A DNA stretch of 64,000 nucleotides from Flavobacterium sp. GTDB lineage: Bacteria; Bacteroidota; Bacteroidia; Flavobacteriales; Flavobacteriaceae. The translations under genes and the position numbers were made by a program. The notes beneath the pieces were generated by a model. The model was not told where the DNA came from. It worked only from the letters and a program-made list of their open reading frames with translations, and ran no database searches. This document shows positions 16,190-26,037 of this stretch, in pieces (the stretch's first letter is position 1; every line of letters begins with the position of its first letter). The stretch lies in contig NZ_SEBS01000018.1 in assembly GCF_004211145.1 (NCBI RefSeq), positions 1 through 64,000 on the forward strand. Reading direction: 5' to 3'.

Positions 16190-17140
16190 TTAATCCAAAT
16201 CCACGAATGGCAGGCGTTTGCGGAGATTGGCGATGCGACTCTCGAGAGAAGAAAGGAATTTTTTGTGTTGTTCCGACTCGGGATTGAACGGTCGGTGCGC
16301 CTTTGCCTTGCGTATGGAATCGACTTCCTCCATCATAGGAAATGCCGATGCCGAAATCCAGCCGTCACGGAATTTTTCCCAGATGAAATCTATCGCGACG
16401 CCGTTCGGATGCAACATGTCCGACGCGTAAAATCGGTAATCGCGCAGTTCGTCCATGATGATTTCATACGACGGAAAATAGTGGGAATTCCTCGTTTTTT
16501 CAAGCGTCGAGTGCAACGCCGAAATCAAGTTCGCCTTGCTGCGCTGGTTCTCCACGACGCCGTCTTTTATATGTCGGACGGGAGAAACGGTGAAAATCAA
16601 CCGGACCGACGGATTCAAACTCGTCACCAGATCGATGCAATTTTCGAGCGACTTCCCAATCTCTTCGACCGACAGCAATTGCTTCGAAAATTCCTTCTGC
16701 GGCACCTTGTGGCAATTCGCGACGAGTTCGTTCGATGTGATGTTCCGATACGCCCAAGCGGTTCCCAACGTGATGATGAAATGCGTGGCCGTTTCGAGTT
16801 TTTCGCGCGTGGAACTCACCGCCGAATTCAGGTTTCCGATCAAAACCTCAGCGTCGTTCCCGCTCATATCGGAATGTGCGTCGAAACAATGCCAGCGTTC
16901 ATTTTGACAAAAAACGTCGGATATTGAAAACCGTTTTCCATCGACCGCGAACCGCAAAAACGTCTCGATCGCAATCGGATGGAACAAAATCCCGAACGGA
17001 TTCACGATGTTCCTGAACCCGAAATGACTGAGTTTCGCGGACATATTTTTGGCGAAACAGGAACCGATTGAAATGATTTCCGAATCATAGTCGATCGGGA
17101 AATCACTTTTTGGAACCGAAACCGGAGTCGTGAATTGCAT
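16190..17140 (-). CDS. GSCFA-family protein
   Basis: Protein of 316 aa named for its signature: IISIGSCFAKNMSAKL near residue 28, followed by NPFGILFHPIA. Further family features are FIITLGTAWAYR and RLIFTVSPVRHIKDG, and the C-terminal DMLHPNGVAIDFIWEKF, an Asp-x-x-His pair of the kind seen in SGNH/GDSL-like hydrolases. A hydrolase role is inferred; the substrate is unknown. No signal peptide is seen, so it is cytosolic. It lies between the lipoprotein island and a second lipoprotein pair and seems to be transcribed separately. Confidence 0.85.
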   Translation of the reverse strand: MQFTTPVSVPKSDFPIDYDSEIISIGSCFAKNMSAKLSHFGFRNIVNPFGILFHPIAIETFLRFAVDGKRFSISDVFCQNERWHCFDAHSDMSGNDAEVLIGNLNSAVSSTREKLETATHFIITLGTAWAYRNITSNELVANCHKVPQKEFSKQLLSVEEIGKSLENCIDLVTSLNPSVRLIFTVSPVRHIKDGVVENQRSKANLISALHSTLEKTRNSHYFPSYEIIMDELRDYRFYASDMLHPNGVAIDFIWEKFRDGWISASAFPMMEEVDSIRKAKAHRPFNPESEQHKKFLSSLESRIANLRKRLPFVDLD

Positions 17141-17164
17141 GCGTCAAAAATAAGCAAAAAGAAA

Positions 17165-17183
17165 CCCGGAGTATTCGTCCGGG
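17165..17183 (-). terminator. Terminator after first YD-like lipoprotein gene
   Basis: CCCGGA (17165-17170) and TCCGGG (17178-17183) flank a 7-nt loop; the minus-strand reading ends in TTTCTTTTT. It serves the gene ending at 17204. Confidence 0.7.
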
Positions 17184-17203
17184 ATTGATTGTTTTGTGAG
17201 CGA

Positions 17204-17932
17204 TTATTGATAGACGAACTGCGTCGTGTATTGTTCGCCGTCGAAATCCTCAACGGCAGTCGCAGGAAAATCATTCGGGTCGTACGTGAACGTGTAGGTC
17301 GAATCATCGCCTTCATAATTCTCTGAAATCACGTTGTGCAAGATGCCCGAAGCCGATCCGTCGATGTACGAAATCTTAGAATAACCCGTCACATTTTTGA
17401 ACGGATTGTTCTTGTTGTCATAGGTGTACGTCGTCGTCCCGAACGGATCCACGATCTGCGACACTTCGCCGTTCACGAACGTAATCGTGGACGTTCCTTC
17501 TTCAATCGTTTGGCTGTCCAGATCGCCGCTGTATCCGGTCACGGTGATCGTGTTGTCGCTGTTTTGGGTGTAAACTTCTTTCGTGCCCGACCCGAAATCG
17601 AGATCGAGACTTGTGTAGGTCGCGAGTTTTCCGTCGGTCGCGTACGTGAACAGATCGCGTTGTTCGAGCTCGCCGTCGGCAAACCATTCCATCATCGTGA
17701 TGTCGTCGCCCGTGTACGTGAACTGGATTTTCTCTGCGTCGTTGGTTTCGATCTTGACGAGTTTCGTGCCGTTGTAGGTCGCCGTCGAAATGTATTGTCC
17801 GTCGGGACCGTTTTCGATGGTTTTCTTTAAAAGAACGACATCGGAACCTGAGGAACCGTTGTCGTCATCGTTCCCATTACATGACGAAAAAAGCACGAGT
17901 AAAGCGCTCATTCCGAAGATTATTTTTTTCAT
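17204..17932 (-). CDS. Lipoprotein with YD-like repeats, paralogue A
   Basis: Exported lipoprotein of 242 aa. Signal peptide MKKIIFGMSALLVLFSSC with lipobox cysteine, then an acidic linker (NGNDDDNGSSGS) and short beta-strand repeats of the form (T/Y)YxGxKLxKI and FTYTGDDITM, ending in DPNDFPATAVEDFDGEQYTTQFVYQ. Such proteins are common in flavobacteria and resemble YD-repeat sheets; function unknown. I chose the ATG at 17932, where the signal peptide begins; the frame stays open to 18019 but the extension has no signal character. It is 113 bp from its paralogue, with matching ends (YTYDNKNNPFKN), so the two arose by tandem duplication. Confidence 0.8.
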   Translation of the reverse strand: MKKIIFGMSALLVLFSSCNGNDDDNGSSGSDVVLLKKTIENGPDGQYISTATYNGTKLVKIETNDAEKIQFTYTGDDITMMEWFADGELEQRDLFTYATDGKLATYTSLDLDFGSGTKEVYTQNSDNTITVTGYSGDLDSQTIEEGTSTITFVNGEVSQIVDPFGTTTYTYDNKNNPFKNVTGYSKISYIDGSASGILHNVISENYEGDDSTYTFTYDPNDFPATAVEDFDGEQYTTQFVYQ

Positions 17933-18023
17933 AACCGATTCTTTCATGCGGCAAATATAAACGGAAACGCGCGACAAATTCGTTAAATTTTGACCATGGC
18001 GAAAATTCGTCGAGCACAAAAAA

Positions 18024-18039
18024 CCCGGACGGATCCGGG
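18024..18039 (-). terminator. Terminator after second YD-like lipoprotein gene
   Basis: CCCGGA (18024-18029), 4-nt loop, TCCGGG (18034-18039), with plus-strand A-run at 18018-18023 read as T-run on the minus strand. Confidence 0.75.
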
Positions 18040-18045
18040 CTGTTT

Positions 18046-18783
18046 TTATTGGTAAGTGTAAGTCGTTTCGTATTCGGTTCCGAAAGAAGTTCGCGTCGAA
18101 GTTGCAGGAAAATCATCGGAATCGTAGGTATAAATCGTCGCTTCAGAGCCCGCGGGATTTCCGTTCAACGTCGAAATTACTGACAATACGTTGTAATCAG
18201 TTCCACCGAGCATCAGTAGATCGGCGTATCCGGTAATATTTTTAAAAGGATTGTTTTTCGCATCGTACGTATACGTACTGACGGTCACGGCATCACCTTG
18301 AGTCGTTTGCACCGATTCGATCTCGCCATTCGCTCCTACCGAATAGATCTGGCTGAACAACAATTGCGTTTGCTGGGTCGTATTGCCTGTGAATCCTTCC
18401 GAGGTAATGCTTGTAGCATCGGGATAAGTAAAAACCTGTCGCGTGACCGAGCCCGTTCCTACCTGCCATCTTTTGACCTGCGTCATCTTATCGCCCGTGT
18501 AGTCGAATTCGTATTGAAAAACATCATTACCAAACGAATTCTCGACCGTCATCGAAACGATTTTCGACCCGCTGTATATGTAAACGACCTTGTCGCCGCC
18601 CACGGTTTGAACGGTCGAAATTTTATTCCCGATGTAACTGTAATTCGTCACGGTCGATTCGCCGTTTACGGTCTGAACCGTACTTTGCAGTAGTTTGCCC
18701 TGTACGGCCGGGCTGTCCGAATCGTCGGAATTACACGATTGCAAAACCGCAGCCGACACGAAAAGTAAAATAAGTTTCTTCAT
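18046..18783 (-). CDS. Lipoprotein with YD-like repeats, paralogue B
   Basis: Exported lipoprotein of 245 aa. Signal peptide MKKLILLFVSAAVLQSC with lipobox cysteine (C17), acidic linker NSDDSDSP, then repeated strands (NYSYIGNKISTVQ, YIYSGSKIVSM, EFDYTGDKMTQV) and a C-terminal block YTYDAKNNPFKN ... YDSDDFPATSTRTSFGTEY shared with paralogue A. It is probably on the outer membrane or periplasmic. It ends 27 bp before a terminator and starts 9 bp from the alaS stop codon, so it may be read from alaS transcription or from a promoter inside alaS. Confidence 0.8.
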   Translation of the reverse strand: MKKLILLFVSAAVLQSCNSDDSDSPAVQGKLLQSTVQTVNGESTVTNYSYIGNKISTVQTVGGDKVVYIYSGSKIVSMTVENSFGNDVFQYEFDYTGDKMTQVKRWQVGTGSVTRQVFTYPDATSITSEGFTGNTTQQTQLLFSQIYSVGANGEIESVQTTQGDAVTVSTYTYDAKNNPFKNITGYADLLMLGGTDYNVLSVISTLNGNPAGSEATIYTYDSDDFPATSTRTSFGTEYETTYTYQ

Positions 18784-18791
18784 GACCTCAT

Positions 18792-21419
18792 TTATTTGAT
18801 GAATTCGATCGCTTTTTCCAACGCTTCAGGAATTCCCAGCACGTCTTTCCCGCCCGCGGTCGCGAAGAACGGTTGTCCGCCGCCGCCGCCTTGGATATAT
18901 TTTCCGAGTTCGCGCACGACTTGTCCTGCGTTCAAACCTTTATCGGCAACGAGTTCTTTAGAAATATAAACGGTCAACAACGGCTTGTCGTCGTTCGCGG
19001 TTGCTAAAACGATGAATAGATTGTTGTCGATGTTTCCGAGTTCGTACGCGAGATCTTTCGCGCCATCGGCCGTCAAATCGACTTTTTGTGCGAGGAAATT
19101 CACGCCGTTCACGAGTTCGAATCGGGACGCGAGTTCGCCTTTGAGGTTCTTCGCCTTGTCTTTCATCAACGCGTCGACCTGTTTCTTGAGTTTCGTATTT
19201 TCGTCTTGCAACGACTGGACTGCTTTTATGGAATCCTGTGGGTTTTTGAGCGCGACTTTTATCTCGTCGAGCGCCTTTTCCTGGGCTGCGAAATACGCTT
19301 TCACGGCATCGGATGTAATCGCTTCTATGCGTCGGATTCCGGCTGCGACTGCACTTTCGGACAAAATTTTGAAATACCAGATTTCGGCCGTGTTCGACAC
19401 GTGGATTCCACCGCAAAGTTCCATGCTTTCACCGAATTTGATCGCGCGAACCGAATCTCCGTATTTCTCACCGAACAACGCCATCGCACCTTCGTCAAGC
19501 GCCTGCTGGAACGGAATGTTGCGACGTTCGATAAGCGGCAGATGTTCCTGGATTTTCTCATTCACGAAATCCTCGACAGCTTTCAGTTCAGCGTCGGACA
19601 TTTTAGCGAAATGCGAGAAGTCGAAGCGCAAATAATTCGGATTAACCAATGAACCTTTCTGTTCGACATGCGTTCCCAAAACCGATCGCAACGCCTGATG
19701 CAACAAGTGCGTCGCCGAGTGGTTGCTCGCCGAATGGTCGCGCAGATCACGATCGACTTTCGCCAAAAGGCTCGCCTTCGGATCTTCAGGAAGTTCGCGC
19801 GTGAAATGCAGGATCAGGTTATTTTCTTTCTTGGTATCGAGAACCGGAATGATCTTTTCGCCTTGCGTGAACGTTCCTTTGTCGCCGACCTGACCGCCGC
19901 CTTCAGGATAGAACGGCGTATGGTCGAGCACGATCTGGTACAAGCGCCCGTCTTTTTTGGAATCGACGATACGGTAGCGCGTGATATTGACTTCGTTCAC
20001 GGCGAGATCATAGCCGACGAATGTTTCAGTATTTCCTTCAACGAGAATCGTCCAATCTTCAGTCGAAACTTCCGATGCCGCGCGGGAACGTTCCTTTTGC
20101 TCGAACATTGCCTTGTCAAAATCCACTTCGTTGTACGACATTCCTTTTTCCTTGAGGATCAGGCTCGTCAAATCCTTAGGAAAACCGAACGTATCATAAA
20201 GTTCGAATGCCTTTTTACCCGCGACTTCATTGCCCGAGGTTTCCTTCACGACCTCGTCAAGCAGTTGCAGACCTTGATCGAGCGTGCGCAAAAACGCGTT
20301 TTCCTCCTCGCGGATCACGTTCATCACGAGTTTTTGCTGCGAACGGATTTCAGGGAACGAACCGCCCATTTGGTCGGCGAGCGTTTCGACGAGTTGGTAA
20401 ATGAACGCTTCCTTCGTGTTCAGGAACGTAAATCCGTAGCGGATCGCGCGTCTCAAAATGCGTCGGATCACATAACCTGCGCCTGTGTTTGACGGCAATT
20501 GTCCGTCGGCGATTGCGAATGCGACTGCGCGCACGTGGTCGGCGATGACGCGGATCGCGATGTTTATTTTTTCCTCATCGTCCGATGAACTCTTGATCGT
20601 GTATTTTTTTGCGGTAACCGATTCGATTTTTTGGATCAGCGGCGAGAAAACGTCGGTGTCGTAATTCGATTGTACGCCTTGCAAAACCATGCACAGACGC
20701 TCGAATCCCATTCCGGTGTCGACGTGTTGCGCAGGCAATTTTTCGAGCGAACCGTCGGCCTTGCGGTTGAATTCCATGAAGACGTTGTTCCATATCTCGA
20801 CGACGTGCGGATGGTCGTTATTGACCAAATCCTTGCCTGGCGTTTTCGCTTTTTCATCGGCCGAACGAATGTCGACGTGAATCTCTGAACACGGCCCGCA
20901 CGGACCTTGGTCGCCCATTTCCCAGAAGTTGTCTTTCTTGTTCCCGAGCAAAATTCGGTCTTCGGCAATAAGCGATTTCCAAATGTCGTACGCTTCTTGG
21001 TCGAACGGCACGTTTTCTTCTTTCGAACCTTCGAAAACCGTCACGTACAGGATGTCTTTCGGAATTTTATACACTTCGGTCAACAATTCCCAAGCCCAGT
21101 GGATCGCTTCTTTCTTGAAGTAATCGCCGAAACTCCAGTTGCCGAGCATTTCGAACATCGTGTGGTGATACGTATCGATTCCGACTTCTTCCAAGTCGTT
21201 GTGTTTTCCTGATACGCGCAAGCATTTTTGCGTATCGGCGATTCTCTTGGATTTAGGCGTTCCGTTGCCAAGGAAAAACTCCTTGAACTGCGCCATTCCT
21301 GAATTGTTGAACATGAGCGTCGGGTCGTCTTTGAGTACGATTGGTGCCGACGGCACGATCAAATGGCCTTTTGATTGGAAAAAATCGAGGAAGGTTTTGC
21401 GGATTTCCTGTGATGTCAT
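18792..21419 (-). CDS. alaS: Alanyl-tRNA synthetase
   Basis: Charges tRNA-Ala in the cytosol; 875 aa, normal length. The N-terminal class II core starts [19 protein letters not shown], with motif-1 region [19 protein letters not shown] and [12 protein letters not shown]. The editing domain has [11 protein letters not shown] (HxxxH) and CGGIH, which supply the zinc ligands, and the C-Ala domain ends [16 protein letters not shown]. The start at 21419 is preferred to 21467: the extra 16 residues come from the octamer-repeat array directly upstream, not from the conserved protein. Confidence 0.97.
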   Translation of the reverse strand: MTSQEIRKTFLDFFQSKGHLIVPSAPIVLKDDPTLMFNNSGMAQFKEFFLGNGTPKSKRIADTQKCLRVSGKHNDLEEVGIDTYHHTMFEMLGNWSFGDYFKKEAIHWAWELLTEVYKIPKDILYVTVFEGSKEENVPFDQEAYDIWKSLIAEDRILLGNKKDNFWEMGDQGPCGPCSEIHVDIRSADEKAKTPGKDLVNNDHPHVVEIWNNVFMEFNRKADGSLEKLPAQHVDTGMGFERLCMVLQGVQSNYDTDVFSPLIQKIESVTAKKYTIKSSSDDEEKINIAIRVIADHVRAVAFAIADGQLPSNTGAGYVIRRILRRAIRYGFTFLNTKEAFIYQLVETLADQMGGSFPEIRSQQKLVMNVIREEENAFLRTLDQGLQLLDEVVKETSGNEVAGKKAFELYDTFGFPKDLTSLILKEKGMSYNEVDFDKAMFEQKERSRAASEVSTEDWTILVEGNTETFVGYDLAVNEVNITRYRIVDSKKDGRLYQIVLDHTPFYPEGGGQVGDKGTFTQGEKIIPVLDTKKENNLILHFTRELPEDPKASLLAKVDRDLRDHSASNHSATHLLHQALRSVLGTHVEQKGSLVNPNYLRFDFSHFAKMSDAELKAVEDFVNEKIQEHLPLIERRNIPFQQALDEGAMALFGEKYGDSVRAIKFGESMELCGGIHVSNTAEIWYFKILSESAVAAGIRRIEAITSDAVKAYFAAQEKALDEIKVALKNPQDSIKAVQSLQDENTKLKKQVDALMKDKAKNLKGELASRFELVNGVNFLAQKVDLTADGAKDLAYELGNIDNNLFIVLATANDDKPLLTVYISKELVADKGLNAGQVVRELGKYIQGGGGGQPFFATAGGKDVLGIPEALEKAIEFIK

Positions 21420-21425
21420 TTTATT

Positions 21426-21450
21426 GTTGATTCGTTGATGCGTTGATTTG
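21426..21450. repeat. Octamer array GTTGATnn upstream of alaS
   Basis: GTTGATTC, GTTGATGC, GTTGATTT in 8-bp phase, starting 6 bp upstream of the alaS ATG. The 17-mer GTTGATGCGTTGATTTG at 21434-21450 recurs exactly at 54939-54955 and inverted at 55098-55114. Confidence 0.75.
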
Positions 21451-21704
21451 TTTATTTGAGCGACCAAGACTGTCGTTGACGAGACTTTCCGTGTCGGCTC
21501 GACGAGATGGGCTGGCGTTATTTCGTCACCAATCGCGTTTTGTATTTATTCGGCTTCCGATCTTCCGATCCAAGAACTTCCGAACTATTTCAAAAACTTT
21601 CACCTAAAAAATTACCCGAACGAAACATTTGGTTAAATTTGTTCAGCACGCCCAAAATAACGTGAAAACCCTGTTTTTGAACGGCAAAAATAGGATATTT
21701 TGAA

Positions 21705-22682
21705 ATGAAAAAGGTAAAATATTATTACGATCCCGAAAATCTGGCGTTTAAGAAAATCAAGGTCAGGAAGCGCACCAAGTTCGCGTACGCCGCGTTGTTT
21801 TTGGTGGCGTCGGCATTGTTTGGGACGTTGGCGTTCATCGTGCTTTTGAACACGCCGTTTTTCGAGACGCCCAAGGATCGTCTACAGGCGAGGGAAATCG
21901 AGAATTTCAAGATCCGATATTCTATCCTCAACAAGAAAATGGATCAGATCGACGAGGTTTTGGCGAGCATCGAAGAACGCGACAACAACATTTACCGAAC
22001 CTATTTCAACACTTCGCCCATTCCCGACGAGCAGCGCAAAGCTGGATTCGGCGGCGTGAACCGATATAAGGAACTCGAGGGTTACGACAATTCGGAACTC
22101 GTCGTGAACACGTCAAAACGCGTCGACATAATTTCAAAAGAACTCGCGATCCAATCGAAATCGCTCGACGAAATTTTGAAGTTGGCGAAGGAGAAAAATA
22201 AATTATTGGCGGCGATCCCAGCGATTCAACCGGTGAAAAATGAGAATTTGCGCGCGGTCGCGTCGGGATTCGGATATCGAACCGATCCGTTCACGAAAGT
22301 CAGGAAGTTCCACGCGGGAATGGACTTTTCCTCCAAAACCGGCACACCGATCTACGCCACGGGCGACGGAATCGTGGAACGGGCTGACAATACGGCATCG
22401 GGTTACGGCAACCACATCGTGATCCGTCACGGTTACGGCTATCAAACGCTGTACGGGCATTTGAGCAAATACAAGGTTCGGTCAGGACAACGCGTGAAAC
22501 GTGGGGACGTGATCGGGTTCGTGGGAAGCACGGGTCGATCGGAAGCGCCGCATTTGCATTACGAAGTCCACAAGAACGGCGAGGTCACGAATCCGCTCAA
22601 TTTCTATTACGGGAACATCTCGGCCGCCGAATATACCGCGATCGCGAAAGCCGCCAACCAGGAAAACCAATCACTAGACTAA
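21705..22682 (+). CDS. M23-family metallopeptidase (LytM-type)
   Basis: Inner-membrane-anchored murein hydrolase-like protein of 325 aa. One membrane helix (FAYAALFLVASALFGTLAFIVLL, about 25-49) is followed by a coiled-coil and a C-terminal LytM/M23 domain: HAGMDFSSKTGTPIYA (HxxxD zinc ligands), YGNHIVIRHGYGYQTLYGH and HLHYEVHKNG (HxH). All zinc residues are intact, so it should be active on peptidoglycan cross-links. The layout matches flavobacterial peptidases linked to cell division or envelope maintenance. It is 7 bp upstream of a MerR gene and is probably co-transcribed. Confidence 0.92.
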   Translation: MKKVKYYYDPENLAFKKIKVRKRTKFAYAALFLVASALFGTLAFIVLLNTPFFETPKDRLQAREIENFKIRYSILNKKMDQIDEVLASIEERDNNIYRTYFNTSPIPDEQRKAGFGGVNRYKELEGYDNSELVVNTSKRVDIISKELAIQSKSLDEILKLAKEKNKLLAAIPAIQPVKNENLRAVASGFGYRTDPFTKVRKFHAGMDFSSKTGTPIYATGDGIVERADNTASGYGNHIVIRHGYGYQTLYGHLSKYKVRSGQRVKRGDVIGFVGSTGRSEAPHLHYEVHKNGEVTNPLNFYYGNISAAEYTAIAKAANQENQSLD

Positions 22683-22689
22683 CGAGTAC

Positions 22690-23022
22690 ATGCACATAGA
22701 ACTTTCACCTGACAAACGATATTACAGCATTGGCGAAGTGGCCAAGGCGTTCAACGTAAACGCTTCCCTGATCCGATTCTGGGACAAGGAATTCGACATC
22801 CTCAAACCAAAGAAAAACGCCAAAGGCAATCGATTATTCACGCCCGAGGACGTCAAGAACCTGCAACTCATCTACCATTTGGTAAAAGAACGCGGCTTTA
22901 CTCTCGACGGCGCGAAAACGCATTTGAAGGAAGGACAAAAGAAGACACTCGACAAGTATGACATTATCTCAAAACTCGAAGCCATAAAAAAACAACTGAC
23001 AGATTTGAAGAACGGCTTGTAA
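22690..23022 (+). CDS. MerR-family transcriptional regulator
   Basis: Short MerR-like regulator of 110 aa. The helix-turn-helix is YSIGEVAKAFNVNASLIRFWDKEF, with the winged part LKPKKNAKGNRLFTPEDVKNL and a short C-terminal dimerisation helix. There is no effector-binding domain. This stripped MerR type is conserved next to the M23 peptidase in flavobacteria, which suggests a coupled envelope or growth role. Gap to the peptidase is 7 bp. Confidence 0.9.
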   Translation: MHIELSPDKRYYSIGEVAKAFNVNASLIRFWDKEFDILKPKKNAKGNRLFTPEDVKNLQLIYHLVKERGFTLDGAKTHLKEGQKKTLDKYDIISKLEAIKKQLTDLKNGL

Positions 23023-23053
23023 TTTGATGAAAGCGCGCGGGCTGTTTTGGTTT

Positions 23054-23077
23054 AAATGGTTAATCGGTTAAACGATA
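23054..23077. repeat. Octamer array (AAATGGTT AATCGGTT AAACGATA)
   Basis: Three imperfect units in 8-bp phase between the MerR stop codon and lemA. The reverse complement of the same words forms an array at 62648-62676. Confidence 0.6.
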
Positions 23078-23165
23078 ATCGTCAACAGAAGCCAAGCAAG
23101 AACTATTAAACAGTTAACCCGTGAAACAATTAAACAAACATTAAAAACACTTAAACAACAACATC

Positions 23166-23747
23166 ATGAGAAGATTTTTGCCATGGATTATCGGAGGAGG
23201 AATTGTACTAATCCTCATTTTCTATTTCTTTAGCGTAAAAAACACGGCATTGCGCAAGGACCAAGCAGCACAAAAAGAATGGGGTAATGTCGAAACGGCT
23301 TACCAACGCAGGAACGACCTCATCGGTAACCTCGTAAATACCGTCAAAGGCGCAGCCGATTTCGAAAAGTCGACATTGACGGCAGTCGTCGAAGCGCGTG
23401 CGAAAGCGACTTCGGTACAAATCGATCCGTCGAACATCACGCCGGAACAATTGACACAGTTCCAACAAGCGCAATCGGGCGTTTCATCTGCTTTGGGCCG
23501 ACTTTTGGTTTCGGTTGAAAGATATCCCGACCTCAAGGCGAACCAGAATTTCCTGAAACTTCAGGATGAATTGGCGAGCACTGAAAACCAGATCCTGACG
23601 GCACGAACTCGCTATAACGAATCGGTACAGGAATTCAACGGTTACATTTTGGCGATGCCACAAAGCATTTTCCTCGGAAGCTACAAGGAAAAACCATACT
23701 TCAAATCAGTTGAAGGCGCCGACAAACCCGTAGAAGTCAAGTTTTAA
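23166..23747 (+). CDS. lemA: LemA-family protein
   Basis: Protein of 193 aa with an N-terminal membrane segment (FLPWIIGGGIVLILIFYFF) and a long helical domain on the outer side. Typical LemA features are WGNVETAYQRRNDLIGNLVNTVKG, FEKSTLTAVVEARAKAT and the NEfNG-like RYNESVQEFNGYI. It is the first gene of a LemA-TPM-TPM operon, spaced 2 bp from the next gene. The combination is common in Bacteroidota and is associated with the envelope; biochemical function is unsettled. Confidence 0.93.
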   Translation: MRRFLPWIIGGGIVLILIFYFFSVKNTALRKDQAAQKEWGNVETAYQRRNDLIGNLVNTVKGAADFEKSTLTAVVEARAKATSVQIDPSNITPEQLTQFQQAQSGVSSALGRLLVSVERYPDLKANQNFLKLQDELASTENQILTARTRYNESVQEFNGYILAMPQSIFLGSYKEKPYFKSVEGADKPVEVKF

Positions 23748-23749
23748 TC

Positions 23750-24187
23750 ATGACCGAAATACGCGATCTGCTAACGCCCGACGATGAACGCGAAGTCATC
23801 GAAGCCATTAAATTGGCCGAGAAGGAAACTTCGGGAGAAATCCGCGTGCACATTGAAAAGCACACGAACGCCGACCATTTCAAACGTGCGACCGAAGTGT
23901 TCCATTTGCTGAACATGGACGCGACCAAACTCAAGAATGGCGTGTTGATCTATCTCGCAGCCGACGACCGCCATTTCGTGATTTTGGGCGACCAAGGCAT
24001 CGATGACGCGGTCGAGGACGATTTTTGGGATTGTACGAAAGACGTGATGCAATCGCATTTCAAGAACGGCGATTTCAAAACCGGACTTATCGAAGGAATC
24101 GCACGCGCGGGCGAAAGGCTTCGTCAATTTTTCTCTTGGGAAGAAGGCGACACCGACGAATTGTCGAACGAAATCTCAAGAAGCTGA
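23750..24187 (+). CDS. TPM-domain protein without signal peptide
   Basis: Protein of 145 aa with a TPM (YgcG-like) domain: LAEKETSGEIRVHIEKH, a strand ending LKNGVLIYLAADDRHFVILGDQGID, then a helical C-terminal region. No signal peptide or membrane segment is visible, unlike the next gene. Its stop codon overlaps the ATG of the next gene by one base (TGATG), indicating coupling. It probably works with the exported TPM paralogue. Confidence 0.85.
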   Translation: MTEIRDLLTPDDEREVIEAIKLAEKETSGEIRVHIEKHTNADHFKRATEVFHLLNMDATKLKNGVLIYLAADDRHFVILGDQGIDDAVEDDFWDCTKDVMQSHFKNGDFKTGLIEGIARAGERLRQFFSWEEGDTDELSNEISRS

Positions 24188-24975
24188 TGACAAAATTGTT
24201 CCGAAAGGCAATCTTACCATTGCTTCTGTTGCTCACATCGATTGGTTTCGCCCAGTTCAAGATACCCGAAAAACCCGATTTTCAAACCAGCGTTTACGAT
24301 AACGCGAATCTTTTGAGCGCGACCGAAAAAAGTCAGCTCGAAGAAAAACTCGTTCGTTATTCCGATTCGACTTCGACACAGATCGTGGTTGTAACGGTTC
24401 CGACGATCGAAGGCGAAGACATCGGTATCCTTGCTCCCAAATGGGGACAAGAATGGGGCATCGGACAAAAGAATGAAGACAACGGCGTCTTTATTTTACT
24501 TGCCGCCAAGGAAAGACGCATTTGGATCGCGCCCGGATATGGTGTCGAAGATCGGCTTACCGCGGGCATAACCGGCGAACTGACCAGAAACGTGATCATT
24601 CCCGAATTCAAGGCCGGAAGCTATTATCAAGGTCTCGACAAAGGCGCCGACGCGATTTTCGACGTGCTCAAAGGCAAATACAAGGCAACCCGAAAAAATG
24701 ATTCCGAAGGTCCGGGCGGGCTTATCGTATTCGCGGTGATTATTATTATCATCATAGTCATTTCGATACTGAGAAAAAAAGGCGGCGGTGGCGGTAGTGG
24801 CGGACGTTTTTCCGGAGGCGACCTCGCAGACATTCTTATCCTGAGCAGTCTTGGACGCGGAGGCTTTGGAGGCGGTGGCGGTTCATCGGGCGGAGGATTC
24901 GGTGGCGGAGGCGGCTTTGGTGGCGGTTTCGGCGGCGGCGGATTCTCAGGCGGTGGTGCCGGAGGAAGCTGGTAA
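24187..24975 (+). CDS. Exported TPM-domain protein with glycine-rich tail
   Basis: Protein of 262 aa with signal peptide (MTKLFRKAILPLLLLLTSIGFAQ), a TPM domain (about 35-175: VYDNANLLSATEKSQLEEKL, STQIVVVTVPTIEGED, GVFILLAAKERRIWIAPGYG), one membrane helix (GLIVFAVIIIIIIVISIL), then a low-complexity tail of Gly/Ser/Phe repeats (GGGGSSGGGFGGGG type). The tail should face the cytosol. I use the ATG at 24187, where the signal peptide begins; the longer frame from 24025 merely overlaps the preceding gene. The family is linked to photosystem repair in plants; the bacterial role is unclear. Confidence 0.9.
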   Translation: MTKLFRKAILPLLLLLTSIGFAQFKIPEKPDFQTSVYDNANLLSATEKSQLEEKLVRYSDSTSTQIVVVTVPTIEGEDIGILAPKWGQEWGIGQKNEDNGVFILLAAKERRIWIAPGYGVEDRLTAGITGELTRNVIIPEFKAGSYYQGLDKGADAIFDVLKGKYKATRKNDSEGPGGLIVFAVIIIIIIVISILRKKGGGGGSGGRFSGGDLADILILSSLGRGGFGGGGGSSGGGFGGGGGFGGGFGGGGFSGGGAGGSW

Positions 24976-24996
24976 AATTCAACAAACGATAAAAAG

Positions 24997-25024
24997 AACC
25001 GTGACTTTGCTCACGGTTTTTTTA
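24997..25024 (+). terminator. Terminator of the LemA-TPM operon
   Basis: AACCGTGA (24997-25004), loop CTTTGC, TCACGGTT (25011-25018) followed by a T-run to 25024. Confidence 0.88.
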
Positions 25025-25176
25025 TTTTGTGGTAATTTCGCTTGAAGTTATCTAGGTCTCATAATATGGCTGTCGGCATTGCAAAGACAAACATTCAACG
25101 TCAATCGGAAATTTCCAGTTCGCAATATGCGCAAATCAATATTTTTTTACGTATTTCGCAGCATATTTCATCCCCA

Positions 25177-25959
25177 ATGAAAAACATAACCTACTCGTTA
25201 TCCGCAACTGCGGCATTTTTGCTGTGCGCTGTTTCAGGATTTTCCCAGCAGATGTCGCAGCAAATGATCACCAACAAGATCCAGCAAGCCGATGCTGCGA
25301 TCGCAAACGACAAATCCAGCCAAAACTACTACGACCGCGCTTTCTACAAAGCGAAACTCAATGACGTCCAAGGCGCGATTGCAGACTATTCGGTCGCCAT
25401 CAAACTCGATCCGGCATTGGCAAACGCCTATTATCATCGCGGTGAATTGTACGAACGTCAGGAAAACTACGCGAACGCCATAGCCGACTATTCCCAATGC
25501 ATCGTACTCGATTCCCGATCCTACAAGGCACATTTCGCGCGAGGTTATGCACGATCGGTGACCGACGACGTGAAAGGCGCGATCGAGGATTATTCACGCT
25601 GCATCGGAATGGACCCGATGAAAGCCATGGCCTACATCAATCGCGGTTATCTCTACCATTCGTTAAAAGCATACGACAAAGCGATTTCCGACTTTGACCG
25701 CGCGTTGCAAATAAACCGAAACGACGGGGAAACCTATGCCAATCGCGGCTTCTCGAAAGCGTTTTTGAAAGACAAGACGGCAATCCAGGATTTCGACATG
25801 GCGATCGAGCTTTTGCCCAACGATCCACAGCAATATTACAACCGCGCGCTGTATCGCATCGACTTCAAGGTGAAAGGCGATTTTTGTGCCGACCTCAACA
25901 AAGCGCTCACACTCGGAATGACCGAAGCCGGCGCGATGATTCAGGAAAAATGTAAGTAA
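25177..25959 (+). CDS. Exported TPR-repeat protein
   Basis: Periplasmic or secreted protein of 260 aa. Signal peptide MKNITYSLSATAAFLLCAVSGFSQ, then about six tetratricopeptide repeats with the usual spacing: AIADYSVAIKLDPALANAYYH, AIADYSQCIVLDSRSYKAHF, AIEDYSRCIGMDPMKAMAYI, AISDFDRALQINRNDGETYA. TPRs mediate protein binding; partner unknown. The start at 25177 is chosen for the signal peptide, as the upstream part of the frame to 25042 has no homologous character. It sits alone, followed by a heptamer repeat. Confidence 0.85.
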   Translation: MKNITYSLSATAAFLLCAVSGFSQQMSQQMITNKIQQADAAIANDKSSQNYYDRAFYKAKLNDVQGAIADYSVAIKLDPALANAYYHRGELYERQENYANAIADYSQCIVLDSRSYKAHFARGYARSVTDDVKGAIEDYSRCIGMDPMKAMAYINRGYLYHSLKAYDKAISDFDRALQINRNDGETYANRGFSKAFLKDKTAIQDFDMAIELLPNDPQQYYNRALYRIDFKVKGDFCADLNKALTLGMTEAGAMIQEKCK

Positions 25960-25970
25960 GGGTGAAAGAG

Positions 25971-25991
25971 TTTAGAGTTTAGAGTTTAGAG
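25971..25991. repeat. Heptamer repeat (TTTAGAG)x3
   Basis: Three exact copies of TTTAGAG between convergent genes. The only array in the window with a 7-bp rather than an 8-bp period. Confidence 0.7.
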
Positions 25992-26037
25992 TTGAATCGG
26001 ATCGACGCGAAACACCAAACCCTAAACAAAAAATATC

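Noticed and set aside
19668..20492. Long plus-strand open frame inside alaS (274 aa)
   Set aside because: Antisense to a conserved AlaRS; composition rich in Arg, Phe and His with no domain.
22387..22406. Dyad operator copy inside the M23 peptidase gene (AATACGGCAT half site)
   Set aside because: Only one half matches, it lies inside a coding sequence, and no -7 element follows at 21 bp.
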